64,000 nt of DNA from an uncultured Muribaculaceae bacterium. Lineage in GTDB: Bacteria; Bacteroidota; Bacteroidia; Bacteroidales; Muribaculaceae. Both the position numbers and the translations under genes were made by a program. The stretch spans positions 11,462-75,461 of the forward strand of contig CAJTXL010000015.1 in the NCBI GenBank assembly GCA_910583525.1, given 5' to 3'. Shown one piece after another: positions 27,401 to 33,787 of this stretch. Numbering within the stretch: the stretch's first letter is position 1; the number at the start of each line of letters is the position of its first letter. The notes under the pieces are model-generated. The model saw only the letters and a program-made list of their open reading frames with translations, was not told the origin of the DNA and did not search any database.

Positions 27401-27553
27401 ACATTTCAGGCCGCCGAATCCGGCGTATCGCCGCAGCACCTGACATTCCTGAATGTCAGGGCCTCTGCGCTCGACACCGAGACGAAAGGCAAGCCTTATC
27501 GCCTCGATGTTGTCGCGCATGGTCTGGAGACGGTTATAAGTCATAGCCGTCAA
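21455..27553 (-). CDS. 2,032-aa N6-DNA methylase / MutS-I-like / SF2 helicase fusion
   Basis: A very large multidomain protein. (1) Residues about 100-330 form an adenine methyltransferase domain: SAM motif FLEPSAGRGDF (132-142) and catalytic SNIPFGD (198-204). (2) Residues about 421-510 look like the mismatch-recognition domain I of MutS (PLLQQYQEMKKKHPDAILIF, FRVGDFYEMFGEDA, ITLTTRANG and LSGFPHHALDTYL), with no MutS ATPase. (3) A long Lys/Pro-rich and helical linker follows. (4) From about 1150 comes an SNF2-like helicase: Walker A EVGCGKT near 1160, DESH box near 1326, and motif VI QRNGRAIRAGN near 1666. (5) The C-terminal 200 residues are coiled coil and Lys/Glu-rich. Such giant proteins are carried by Bacteroides conjugative elements and are thought to protect or process the DNA; the biochemical role is unproven. 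It overlaps the upstream DUF1896 gene by 20 bp. Confidence 0.87.
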   Translation of the reverse strand: MTAMTYNRLQTMRDNIEAIRLAFRLGVERRGPDIQECQVLRRYAGFGGLKCILNPADSLADAAGWSENDRPLFTPTYELRRLIHDNSKNDREFKAYMDSLKASVLTAFYTPQPIIDSIAGAFQESGIIARRFLEPSAGRGDFIDPFMATNAGMEVMSFEKDLLTGKILDALHRSTSVRVEGFENIEPDFNGYFDVAVSNIPFGDFAVADPLYSTSKTTAYVQASKAIHNYFFLKALDSVREGGIVAFITSQGVANAASPFVRMEMMKRANLVAAFRLPNNTFTDNAGTEAGSDLVVLQKCSDKKSLSFDEEMFIQSIVDHETNIRSNKFIEALSGNIICTDAKTGTDQYGKPAMTYTHSGGVEGIAKDLRSSLLVAMRLRLDVDRYNGYAPKLQPVDPPKEKAGIAEKQNESVTRTEIPKETPLLQQYQEMKKKHPDAILIFRVGDFYEMFGEDAKAASEILGITLTTRANGRNNRIELSGFPHHALDTYLPKLIRAGKRVALCEQLEPPKKEKAVNKAVKPQAQEKSKPVNEPTAAPVAVPPAQPDKTAEEIEVSGMPDYSGNPDPRLYAYNLFGELEPIGKPQRRQRATAGTDRTEAKPAARPKAEKPLPENARFRQLTDKELEIYGALNWDDNPPINGFYEAMMSIAHRQLEEMARLEAENQADIAAKAAGIVPDEPNIEKTEGIFIPGRNNRTEKTVAVPVEKDMSPRRFPEDLQFFHKNGSMVVADGMVGVLSDVTKLGATFTPLDMKPEQTKRAMLYITMSETYQQLYNYEAETHEASPHLREHLNQYYDEFVDRYGHLNEKQNVRFIMLDSNGRDALALERCENGVTVKSDIFDHPVAFSVDEVTSVGSPMEALAASLNRYGEVNLGYMAGLADMDEDTLTESLKGHIYYNPLVENYEIADRFIAGNVVRKAEKIQAWIDRENDRTKDFPGYDGVEPYIAMAGESLKALQEAAPRRITFDELDFNFGERWIPVEYYSAYMSHLYGTEVKINYSSSMDTYSAEAKDKNMKIWQEFCVRGYYRTYDGISLLKHALHNTVPDIKKSGGKDEDGREIKVPDSQAIQLANNKIDEIRDGFSEWLSNQPEETRERLVSLYNSKFNCFVRPRYDGSHQTFPGLNMRLLGERYGISSIYPSQKDCIWMLKQNGGGICDFEVGCGKTLIMCIAAHEMKRLGLAHKPMIIGLKANVAEIAMTYQSAYPEARILFADERSFTAQNRVAFFNNIRNNDYDCVIMSHDQFGKIPQSPEMQQRILQAELDTVEENLEVLRRQGHDVSRGMLKGLIKRKENLTAKIATIKYKMDKEKDDMVDFKQMGIDHIFVDESHQFKNLMFNTRHDRVAGLGNSEGSQRALNLLYALRTIQERTGKDLGATFLSGTTISNSLTELYLLFKYLRPNELERQEIRCFDAWAAIFAKKTTDFEFNVTNNIVQKERFRYFIKVPELAAFYNEITDYRTAEDVGVDRPVKNEILHNIPPTPQQEEFIRKLMKFAESGDATILGRGKLSDSEEKAKMLIATDYARKMALDMRMIDPSYEDDPNNKASHCARLIAEYYHRFDEQKGTQFVFSDLGTYKPGEWNVYSEIKRKLIEDYGIPAQEIRFIQECKSERARKAVIQSMNEGNVRVLFGSTSMLGTGVNAQKRAVCIHHLDTPWRPSDLTQRNGRAIRAGNEIAKMYADNRVDVIIYAVEKSLDSYKFNLLHCKATFIDQLKSGALGARTIDEGAMDEKNGMNFSEYMAILSGNTDLLEKAKLEKRIAALESERKAHGKGKADSEFRLTTITHDIANNEETIKRMKADVARYEAVVRRDKEGNPINDLTIDTCTLTDEKNMGVHLQGLAQRTDTHGQYQRIGEVYGFPVSIISERVLADGQEKVQNRFVVEGGYKYKYNNGFIAMSDTHAACMNFVNALEKIPGIIAQYEERTAELKADVPVLEAIVAKPWGKEDELKGLKSELAALDRKITAELAPKHEDKNDGVENKPESSEKVDAPAQSEGAGKSMVAEPSAPGYGISRRSYAENNAGIQRRPPGRRI

Positions 27554-27980
27554 GTCTCTCCGTCACTGTACCAAGAATTTCAAGGCGCATCGCCTGATAA
27601 TCCCCACGGTCGAGGAAATCCCCGTTTACGCCGTGCCTGTCGAGTATGGCGTTTATCTCGCTGTCATGGGTGAAATGTATCGCCGTGACCTCCCATGTCT
27701 CGGAAGATAGCCTGCGCCAGCAATCTTCCTCCAAGATGTTGTATATTATATCATAACGGGATACATATATCCCTTTGAGAAGTGTCCGCATCGCCATTTC
27801 CTGACAGATATACGGCGGACGTCCGGCGGCAAATGCCTCTGTATATGTGTCAAGGGCATCATCGATACGGCTTTCTATGAATTTCGGTGTGTTCTCTTTC
27901 TCAAAATGGTGTTCGCTGAGGTGCTTGCGGAGATAGCCGTTATAGAAATCGGGGTCTCCGAATCCCTGGGTGGTTTTCAT
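27534..27980 (-). CDS. DUF1896 protein
   Basis: The start at 27980 (MKTTQGFGDPDFYNGYLRKHL) is preferred, since the DUF1896 fold begins with this segment; an ATG at 28037 adds 19 residues of poor character. The 148-aa protein has the family phrases FIESRIDDALDTYTEA, MAMRTLLKGIYVSRYDIIYN and a C-terminal ILGTVTERLDGYDL. DUF1896 proteins accompany the methylase-helicase gene in many Bacteroides conjugative elements. Function is unknown. It overlaps the methylase-helicase gene by 20 bp, so the two are likely co-translated. Confidence 0.75.
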   Translation of the reverse strand: MKTTQGFGDPDFYNGYLRKHLSEHHFEKENTPKFIESRIDDALDTYTEAFAAGRPPYICQEMAMRTLLKGIYVSRYDIIYNILEEDCWRRLSSETWEVTAIHFTHDSEINAILDRHGVNGDFLDRGDYQAMRLEILGTVTERLDGYDL

Positions 27981-28061
27981 TTCTGGGTGGATTTGCGTAT
28001 AACGCAGCCGTTCCGGATATATCATGTCGGACGGCAAGGCCGGCTCATGCGCCGATATAAA

Positions 28062-28088
28062 AGTAGGCGGGTTTCCCTCCCGCCTACT
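28062..28088 (-). terminator. Strong hairpin before the DUF1896 gene
   Basis: AGTAGGCGGG and CCCGCCTACT form a perfect 10-bp stem with a 7-base loop. Read on the minus strand it is followed by TTTTATAT. It may end the topoisomerase-like transcript at 28193 or attenuate the next genes. Confidence 0.55.
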
Positions 28089-28192
28089 GCCACTTTATCC
28101 ACAGCCAAAAACGACAACTCCGTTTCTGCACTGCGATTCAGTGGCTAAGTTAGTCATTTATTCGCAGACGGCGAAATAAGATCTGCATTTGC

Positions 28193-29158
28193 TCACTCTC
28201 CCGCCATGCCGGGTGTGAACACGTCGAGGATGTGCGATGCCGTGACGGTATAGAGCATATCTTCCTCGCGTGACAGGTCTATGGGGTACAGGCCCGTGAG
28301 CATGATACCGTGATGTGCGGCTGTCTCTTCCGTCCTGAATACCTCGTTCCCGGTAACGGCGGCTGATTCCGCCTTCTTGCCGAGGACGGGGTGATAACGC
28401 AGATTGGCGAATACAGTCCCGGCGTTGTCGAGAATATGGGCCGGAAGTGTTGTCGCATTGTCGGCGGGGTAGCTGACAAGGCCTTTGTTGTAGAGGGCGT
28501 ATGCAACTCCCGCGGTCTTGGCCGGTGACCACCCCCACAGTCTGAGCGCGGCGGCTTTGAGATCTTCCATGCACCATAGTTTGTCGGACGGTTCGGCTTG
28601 CGAATAGTCCGGCTCAATCGGACGCGCCCCTATCGAGTATTCGGCTATTGCGTTGTCATGGAAGCCGCCGTAGCCTTCCGGCTCATTGCCGTCGCCGTAG
28701 AACGCGGCGGTAATCTCACTGCGGGTTATGGAGTTGAGCCACAGGCGGCCCACCGGACGGGGTACGCCTATGTAGTTGCTGATACAGGCAAACATCACCT
28801 CGCCGGGAGCGGACGGCTTCATGGCATTATAGACTTTGCCGGAATTTTTCCAAAGGCGTTCTATGACGCTCATCTGTGCGGTGTCCCTGTCGTCGGGGCG
28901 ACGGGTGTTTTTCCCTTTGCTGTCTTTGCGGATGTTGAAATTGAAGTTGGCCGCAAAGGTCTCGTCGGCCGTCATGTCGGACGACACGGTGAACTGGAAT
29001 TTGCATTTGGGACGTGCGGAGATGATTCCGCCGCCTGTCCATGTCACGGCGATGCCGTTCTTTCCGAAGTATCCCTTGTCCGGCACGTTGATGTCCAATG
29101 CCTGTGCGATAGCCTTCGCCACCGTGCGGCTTTCTGTGATTATAAGTATATTGTTCAT
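28193..29158 (-). CDS. Shortened type IA topoisomerase-like protein (Exc/TopB-like)
   Basis: A 321-aa protein with a TOPRIM-like start (ILIITESRTVAKAIAQALD; Glu9 conserved). The segment after it differs from true topoisomerases: where the family has DPDREGE, this protein reads MFACISNY before PRPVGRLWLNSITRSEITAAF, so the acidic metal-binding pair is absent. A presumed catalytic Tyr survives in GLVSYPADNATTLPAHIL, but the usual YPRTDS context is lost. HHGIMLTG keeps the HxAIxPT-like motif. At 321 aa it is about half the size of CTnDOT Exc (about 700 aa). In CTnDOT, Exc is needed for excision but its topoisomerase activity is not, which fits decay of the active site here. It lies after the DUF4099/3945 gene with a 61-bp gap. 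Confidence 0.75.
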   Translation of the reverse strand: MNNILIITESRTVAKAIAQALDINVPDKGYFGKNGIAVTWTGGGIISARPKCKFQFTVSSDMTADETFAANFNFNIRKDSKGKNTRRPDDRDTAQMSVIERLWKNSGKVYNAMKPSAPGEVMFACISNYIGVPRPVGRLWLNSITRSEITAAFYGDGNEPEGYGGFHDNAIAEYSIGARPIEPDYSQAEPSDKLWCMEDLKAAALRLWGWSPAKTAGVAYALYNKGLVSYPADNATTLPAHILDNAGTVFANLRYHPVLGKKAESAAVTGNEVFRTEETAAHHGIMLTGLYPIDLSREEDMLYTVTASHILDVFTPGMAGE

Positions 29159-29219
29159 TCTTTTTTACGGTTGTATGGTTTTTGGATGTTGGATAAAGTG
29201 GGCGGGGCTGTGCGGGAGG

Positions 29220-30587
29220 TCAGATCTTGCGCCCCTTCGATTTTTTCTGCTGTTCCTCGTTCTTGGGAGCGGTCTGGCCTCTGTCGAGCGGTTCTCCGAC
29301 TTTTTTTGTCGCCTCGTCGGTCTTGCCGTCGTTGTTCACGGCCAGCTGTGTACGGCTTTCGTTGGCGGGGGTGATGCCCTCTGCCTGCCGAGGGTCTTTG
29401 AAGGAGGTTGTCGGACGCTGCTTCTCCATGTTGAATGTCAGATAGACGGTGCAGGGATTCCCCTGCTTGTCCACCATATTTTCAAGGACGACGGTTTTCC
29501 CGGCCACATAGTCCGACTGCTGCTGTTCGCTCATAGGGACACCCGACCACTTTGTGATCGGCTTTATCCTGCCGTCCTCGGTGAGCCACGTCGAGCGTTT
29601 CTGTCCCTTGTCCTGTGCCTCTTTCAGTGATTTGTCGGCCGGGACGAACTCTATATCACGCCTGTCCGCGCTTACTTGGAGAGTTACGGTGTATTCCTTG
29701 CCGTTGCGGTCTTTTATCTTTTTGTCAGGAATGGCCATGCCGTTTTTCAGTATGCCGATTTCGGCATTGCTCAGTTTTGTCTGCCCGACAGTGTCCTTTA
29801 TATACACATCTTTGGCCGGGACGCTGAGGATTTCGTTTGTCTGGCGGTCGATGCTGATGAACGACGGGACAATCTCGCCGGTTTCCTTGTCAACGATGTC
29901 GGCGAGACGTCCGAGGTTGCCGGTGGTGAGAAGGTTCTGCTTGTCCTCTTCGGTGAATTTCACCCCGTTGAACTCTTCTTTGAGATTGGGGTGCTTGCGT
30001 ATGAAATGCGGGACAACCTTTATATTGCCGCCGGCATCTTCCCTCAGCGACAGACGGGCCTCCAGCTGGTATTTCTCGCCCCCGAATGTCGGCGTGATTG
30101 TGACGAGCCGGGATTTGCGGTTGTAAAGCATCTCCCTCAGATCGCCGCTCTTTTCAAGCGCGTCGCGGTCGATGCCCCATTTCTCTTTAAGCTCCTGCCA
30201 GTTGACTTTGGTTTCGTCAATGGCATGGCTTTTACGGGTGGTCTCCTTTGCCTCCACTTTCGCGTCGGCAAGCAGTTCCTTGTTCTTTTCGGGGTCTTTG
30301 AGGGCGTCCTCCACCACCGGCCCGACGCTGTTCACGGTATCCGCGTCTATCTTGTAGAATCCGAACAGTGACGGGTTCTTGCACTGCCTCACGAAGTTCG
30401 AGAGGAAGGCTTCCAGCGGGTTCTTGTGGATGTCGAACACGACAAGGTCACTCAGCTTTGCAGTTCTGGAGGCCGTCATGTCGGGTGTGCCGTCCTGTTT
30501 CAGCCCTCTCACCGCGCCCGTTTCGCCGGTCTCGGTGTTCTTGGCGATAAGGACTTGGTCTTTTTCTATATTCTGGTCTTGTGCCAT
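29220..30587 (-). CDS. DUF4099/DUF3945 polyvalent protein
   Basis: A 455-aa hydrophilic protein. The first 45 residues form a Gly/Asp turn (AKNTETGETGAVRGLKQDG). A DUF4099-like region follows (KVNWQELKEKWGIDRDALEK, LVTITPTFGGEKYQLEARLS), then two repeats of a DUF3945-like unit (GVKFTEEDKQNLLTTGNLGR; TKLSNAEIGILKNGMAIPDK). The tail is Lys/Gln-rich and ends in KGRKI. DUF3945 proteins are constant companions of topoisomerase-like and helicase genes in Bacteroides conjugative transposons and are viewed as helper proteins that enter the recipient. The role is not established. It lies in the leftward excision/maintenance group. Confidence 0.75.
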   Translation of the reverse strand: MAQDQNIEKDQVLIAKNTETGETGAVRGLKQDGTPDMTASRTAKLSDLVVFDIHKNPLEAFLSNFVRQCKNPSLFGFYKIDADTVNSVGPVVEDALKDPEKNKELLADAKVEAKETTRKSHAIDETKVNWQELKEKWGIDRDALEKSGDLREMLYNRKSRLVTITPTFGGEKYQLEARLSLREDAGGNIKVVPHFIRKHPNLKEEFNGVKFTEEDKQNLLTTGNLGRLADIVDKETGEIVPSFISIDRQTNEILSVPAKDVYIKDTVGQTKLSNAEIGILKNGMAIPDKKIKDRNGKEYTVTLQVSADRRDIEFVPADKSLKEAQDKGQKRSTWLTEDGRIKPITKWSGVPMSEQQQSDYVAGKTVVLENMVDKQGNPCTVYLTFNMEKQRPTTSFKDPRQAEGITPANESRTQLAVNNDGKTDEATKKVGEPLDRGQTAPKNEEQQKKSKGRKI

Positions 30588-30625
30588 ATTGTCTGATTTT
30601 TGTTTTTATGTTTATTTATTCCGGC

Positions 30626-30913
30626 TCATACGCCGCAATCCCCGAAGAAGTAGTCGAGAACATCGGCCGGGAGGTAGAACACAGGCCCGTTGGGTGTTTT
30701 CTGTATGTAAGGGAGGACGCCTTTCGCCCTGAGATTGTATTGCTGGCGTGTGCAGAGGCCGAATCTCCGTTCCACATCTTTCGGTGTCCACCGCCTCGGT
30801 TCTTCCGTGACCGCGTCTTTGCCTTTGGCGGTAATCCTGCGTTCAAGTGTGTCAACCCTCTCGATGACTGTTTGCAGAAGGCCGATGATTGTCTTTTCAC
30901 ATTTCTGCCTCAT
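30626..30913 (-). CDS. Small HTH protein, excisionase-like
   Basis: A 95-aa basic protein. The N-terminal half is a coiled-coil helix (IIGLLQTVIERVDTLERRI), followed by a winged-helix/MerR-like excisionase segment: WTPKDVERRFGLCTRQQYNL and VLPYIQKTPNGPVFYLPADV. Xis2d/Xis2c-type DNA-bending proteins of CTnDOT are of this size and occupy this place between integrase and exc. It overlaps the next gene upstream (30910) by 4 bp. Which Xis it corresponds to cannot be told. Confidence 0.7.
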   Translation of the reverse strand: MRQKCEKTIIGLLQTVIERVDTLERRITAKGKDAVTEEPRRWTPKDVERRFGLCTRQQYNLRAKGVLPYIQKTPNGPVFYLPADVLDYFFGDCGV

Positions 30914-31320
30914 ACATAACTGCGTTTTGATTTGATTGACCTCTTGTAAAGAATCCTGTCGAGGGCCGAGCGATGCCAGCTCAGTCCGTGCCGGCTGATC
31001 TTGTCGGTGACTTCGCCGAGGATGAACTTGGTGTCCCCGTTCTCACGTACCGACGTGAATCCGTAATCCTTGAGCCTGCGGTAGAAAGTCCGCTCACTCA
31101 CGCCCAGGAGTGCCTGAAACTCCTGGCGGTCGATGCGGTATTCACGCTCTGCGTCGGTCAGGGGGCTGTGGCCGTCGTTCTGACTGCCGGGGTTTGTCGC
31201 CGGTATCGCACGTCCGTCCTGCATTAGCGATACCAGCATTGCGACAGTGCCGCGGAGTTCCGTCAGTTCGGCCCTCATAGCACTTAACTCGCTGCTTGAA
31301 ACGGTAATTGTTCCAGTCAT
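30910..31320 (-). CDS. HTH protein with N-terminal coiled coil
   Basis: A 136-aa protein. The first 35 residues are a Glu/Leu-rich coiled coil (ELSAMRAELTELRGTVAMLV); the middle carries a HTH (RQEFQALLGVSERTFYRRLK) and a wing (FTSVRENGDTKFI); the end is basic. It is the partner gene of the 95-aa HTH protein, overlapping it by 4 bp. It may regulate or take part in excision. Two palindromes upstream (31402-31419 and 31478-31505) are possible binding sites. Confidence 0.68.
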   Translation of the reverse strand: MTGTITVSSSELSAMRAELTELRGTVAMLVSLMQDGRAIPATNPGSQNDGHSPLTDAEREYRIDRQEFQALLGVSERTFYRRLKDYGFTSVRENGDTKFILGEVTDKISRHGLSWHRSALDRILYKRSIKSKRSYV

Positions 31321-31586
31321 TTGAAGTAGTGATTAGGTGTCGGGGAGCGAATCTGACGATTCATACTCCGGTTATATTTGTATTTCCTCTCTGATGTCCG
31401 TGCCGCCATACATGGCGGCGGATGTTCAAGGGGGAGGCGGTCTTTGTCTGTCTTTCATCGTTAAATACTCGTTTTAATTATCACTATGGCGAATTTCAGT
31501 GATAAAACGCTGGCAATGTGGACTATTCCCTGACACATCCCTGCCATTGTACTGCCAACTTCCTGCCACCCGGCAATAAAGACCGC
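31321..31586. other. Intergenic region with palindromes
   Basis: The 266-bp gap between two small DNA-binding genes contains GAATC-tgac-GATTC near 31,350, a perfect GCCGCCAT/ATGGCGGC (31402-31419) and TTATCACT/AGTGATAA (31478-31505). It also has repeats of CTGCCA near 31,535-31,575. No gene is seen; the palindromes are candidate operator or recombination-directionality sites. Confidence 0.5.
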
Positions 31587-31931
31587 TCATCTGCGTTTGT
31601 TGTATCTGCCCTCGCAGTAATAGCCCACCGAGCCGCCGTCTATAAGTCTGGTCTCGGCCCATTCCCGAAGTTCCGAAATCTTGAAATGCAACCGGTTACC
31701 GAATTTGTGGTACGGTATGCTGCCCGATGATGTTTCCTTGTAGAGCTGTCCTTTGGCTATGCGGTAGCCGTTGGAATTGAGAAAATCCAACGCGCCTTCG
31801 ATGTCAACCGAATCGGAATCCTGTTTTGGCCTGATTGCGGCAATTACTCTGTCTATACAGCCGGATACGGCGGTCTCTATCATCTCCCTTACTTTTTCGA
31901 CAGGGAGAATCACAAGGTTTGTGTTGTCCAT
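31587..31931 (-). CDS. Excisionase-like HTH protein
   Basis: A 114-aa protein of the helix-turn-helix/excisionase type. Residues 45-70 contain ALDFLNSNGYRIAKGQLYKE, followed by IPYHKFGNRLHFKISELREW, the standard pattern of Bacteroidetes excisionases (wHTH with a K-x-G-x-R-x-x-F wing). It lies immediately downstream of the integrase in the same direction, as expected for a recombination directionality factor. Its C-terminus is basic (GRYNKRR). Confidence 0.78.
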   Translation of the reverse strand: MDNTNLVILPVEKVREMIETAVSGCIDRVIAAIRPKQDSDSVDIEGALDFLNSNGYRIAKGQLYKETSSGSIPYHKFGNRLHFKISELREWAETRLIDGGSVGYYCEGRYNKRR

Positions 31932-32234
31932 TTATCGTAAGCGGATACTGCGGATTATTTCTGGAATCCCACTTGTTGTATGTGGTGAATATGTCCGGTA
32001 CGGACGGGGTATTGTGGATACAGTTTTTAGGGTTTGTATTGACCGCGTTTCGCGGTGTCCCGCAGCACTGAATAAAACAACAAGGATCAGGACGCTTTTG
32101 ATTTTATAAATATGTCAATGGCAAGATATTGGCAATATTTTGTCATAGGCTTGGCAGTACGGCAAACAGCCGGCAAATCCTTGTGGGATCTGTCGGCTGT
32201 TCCGAATAGGGTATGTTTGTTTTTTATTGCTGTG
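31932..32234. other. Intergenic region between integrase and excisionase genes
   Basis: No gene is visible. There is a 13-bp palindrome (ATATTG-G-CAATAT, 32126-32138) and a long imperfect inverted repeat (AACAGCCG...CGGCTGTT, 32165-32201) with an inner ATCC/GGAT. The latter, directly after the integrase stop, could be an attenuator or a binding site. Confidence 0.5.
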
Positions 32235-33488
32235 TCAGCACCCGGCCACGTTGAAGCGTATCTCGCCGAGCGAGTTGATCGCGTCCTGTTTAAGGCTGTC
32301 AACGACATGGAGATACCTTTCTGTCATTTTGAGCGACGTGTGGCCTAAAAGACTTGACACGGTCTTTATGTTCGCGCCCCGGTTAAGCACGTTCACCGCG
32401 AAGCTGTGGCGCGCGCAATGCCACGATATTTTCTTTCTGATACCGGCCTTTTGCACCCATTTGCCCAGATAGCGGTTGCAGGTGTCGTATTGAGGCACGT
32501 TGAATATCCGTGCGTCGTAGTTGTCGCCTTCGGGCTGTCCGATAAGACGTATCAGAGTGTCGTTGAGCGGCACGATAACCCAGCTGCAATTGCTGTGTCC
32601 CTTCGTTTTCTGCTGTTGGAAACGGAGTGTCTTTGTGGTGTAGTCAACATTGCGGTAGGTCAGCTTGCTGGTGTCGCACCACCGCGCCCCGGTATATAGC
32701 CCGAAGATGAACGCACGGTGTACCTCGGTCTTTTCCCCCTTGAAGCGTGTCGCCACGAGGCGGTCTATCTCGTCGGGGAGAAGAATCTCCTTCTGGAGCG
32801 TCATGTTGTCGTTCTTTATCACGAAGCCCCGGCACGGGTTCTTCTTGATAAGGTCTTTGTCCACCGCGGCCGTCACCATGCGCTTGAACATACGGAAATA
32901 GGCTTTAGGCCCGTCGCCCTTGCCGTTGGCTTTGAGGTATTCCACGAACGCCGCCACCATTTCGGGGGTCAGTTGTGTCATCTTCAGGCTGTCCTTGAAT
33001 TTCTCGTATCGCGGGGTGGATTCGAGGAATCTGATAAACTTTTTCAGTCCGCGTAGCTGTGTTTCCTGAATATGCTTTGTCAGGGCCGGGGATTTGCAGA
33101 ACTCGCGGCAGAACTCTATGAAGTCCTCGTCCATCTCCTTGCGGAGACGGTAGCCCTCCCTGTCCTCCAGAAAGGTCTGCTCACGCTCGAAGCGGATTCT
33201 TTCTGCAAGTGCGAGGGTGTTCTTGTTCTGCAAACGCTCCTGGGTGGTTCGCGGGTGAAGCCATATATAGAGGTTGAGGTTCTCTTTCTTGCGGGAGTGC
33301 TTGATCTTGAATTTTGGTTTTCCCGCCATTGCCCCCTCTGTGTAGAACACCTGATTGCCCTCGTCGTCAAGGACGGGGGTCTCGGTTCGTCCGATGTAGT
33401 ATTCCAGATAGAGGCTGGCGCGTCCGTCGCTCAACTCGGACTGCTGGAGCTTGGGATTCTGTTTTCTGCGATTTTCTATTTTTGCCAT
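32235..33488 (-). CDS. int: Tyrosine recombinase (integrase) of the element
   Basis: The start at 33488 (MAKIENRRKQNPKLQQSEL) is chosen because the upstream in-frame extension of 36 residues covers the promoter TATCTTTG. The 417-aa protein has an N-terminal arm-binding domain (YLEYYIGRTETPVLDDEGNQ), a core-binding SAM domain, and a catalytic domain: Arg in LYTGARWCDTSKL (about 266), HxxR in WHCARHSFAVNVL (about 355-358), His in GHTSLKMTERY (about 383) and the nucleophilic Tyr in TERYLHV. It integrates and excises the element. It is the gene nearest the chromosome (dnaK). Confidence 0.93.
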   Translation of the reverse strand: MAKIENRRKQNPKLQQSELSDGRASLYLEYYIGRTETPVLDDEGNQVFYTEGAMAGKPKFKIKHSRKKENLNLYIWLHPRTTQERLQNKNTLALAERIRFEREQTFLEDREGYRLRKEMDEDFIEFCREFCKSPALTKHIQETQLRGLKKFIRFLESTPRYEKFKDSLKMTQLTPEMVAAFVEYLKANGKGDGPKAYFRMFKRMVTAAVDKDLIKKNPCRGFVIKNDNMTLQKEILLPDEIDRLVATRFKGEKTEVHRAFIFGLYTGARWCDTSKLTYRNVDYTTKTLRFQQQKTKGHSNCSWVIVPLNDTLIRLIGQPEGDNYDARIFNVPQYDTCNRYLGKWVQKAGIRKKISWHCARHSFAVNVLNRGANIKTVSSLLGHTSLKMTERYLHVVDSLKQDAINSLGEIRFNVAGC

Positions 33489-33505
33489 AAATCTTAAATT
33501 TTGCG

Positions 33506-33513
33506 CAAAGATA
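33506..33513 (-). promoter_or_regulatory. -7 promoter element (TATCTTTG) for the integrase
   Basis: The minus-strand sequence TATCTTTG fits TAnnTTTG and lies 17 bp before the integrase start codon, leaving a short leader. Confidence 0.6.
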
Positions 33514-33726
33514 AAGTGAGGTATAAGAATTTGAAAATCGCCATTTACAGTCCTTAACACTTCAATGCCCCCTAATGTTCTTGAAATGAAGTACAAAACG
33601 TGTACTCATTGAGAAAACAGCCCCAAAACCGGCCAAACCACCGAAAATCAATATCTTGCTAAAACGCTCATCTGCCTACTCTTAATTTATCTCCCGTTTT
33701 TGCTGGTTTATATCGCGCAGAATTAC
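33514..33726. other. Probable right end of the conjugative element
   Basis: No gene is present between the integrase promoter and the dnaK terminator. The attachment site should lie here, but no direct repeat can be recognised because the other junction is outside the window. The short GTAC-based inverted repeat near 33,590-33,613 is unremarkable. Confidence 0.45.
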
Positions 33727-33764
33727 AAAAAAAGTGCGAATTTCGTTATGAAATCCGCACTTTT
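33727..33764 (-). terminator. Intrinsic terminator of dnaK
   Basis: AAAAGTGCG (33730-33738) pairs with CGCACTTTT (33756-33764), extended by ATTTC/GAAAT inside the stem. On the minus strand it ends in seven T residues. It also marks the chromosomal side of the element junction. Confidence 0.88.
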
Positions 33765-33787
33765 ATGTGGTTTAAAGAGTCTTAATT

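Noticed and set aside
1..33726. Search for rteA/rteB/rteC, tetQ or erm genes
   Set aside because: None of the frames in this range shows their motifs; the element has a different or external regulatory system, or the genes lie left of the window.
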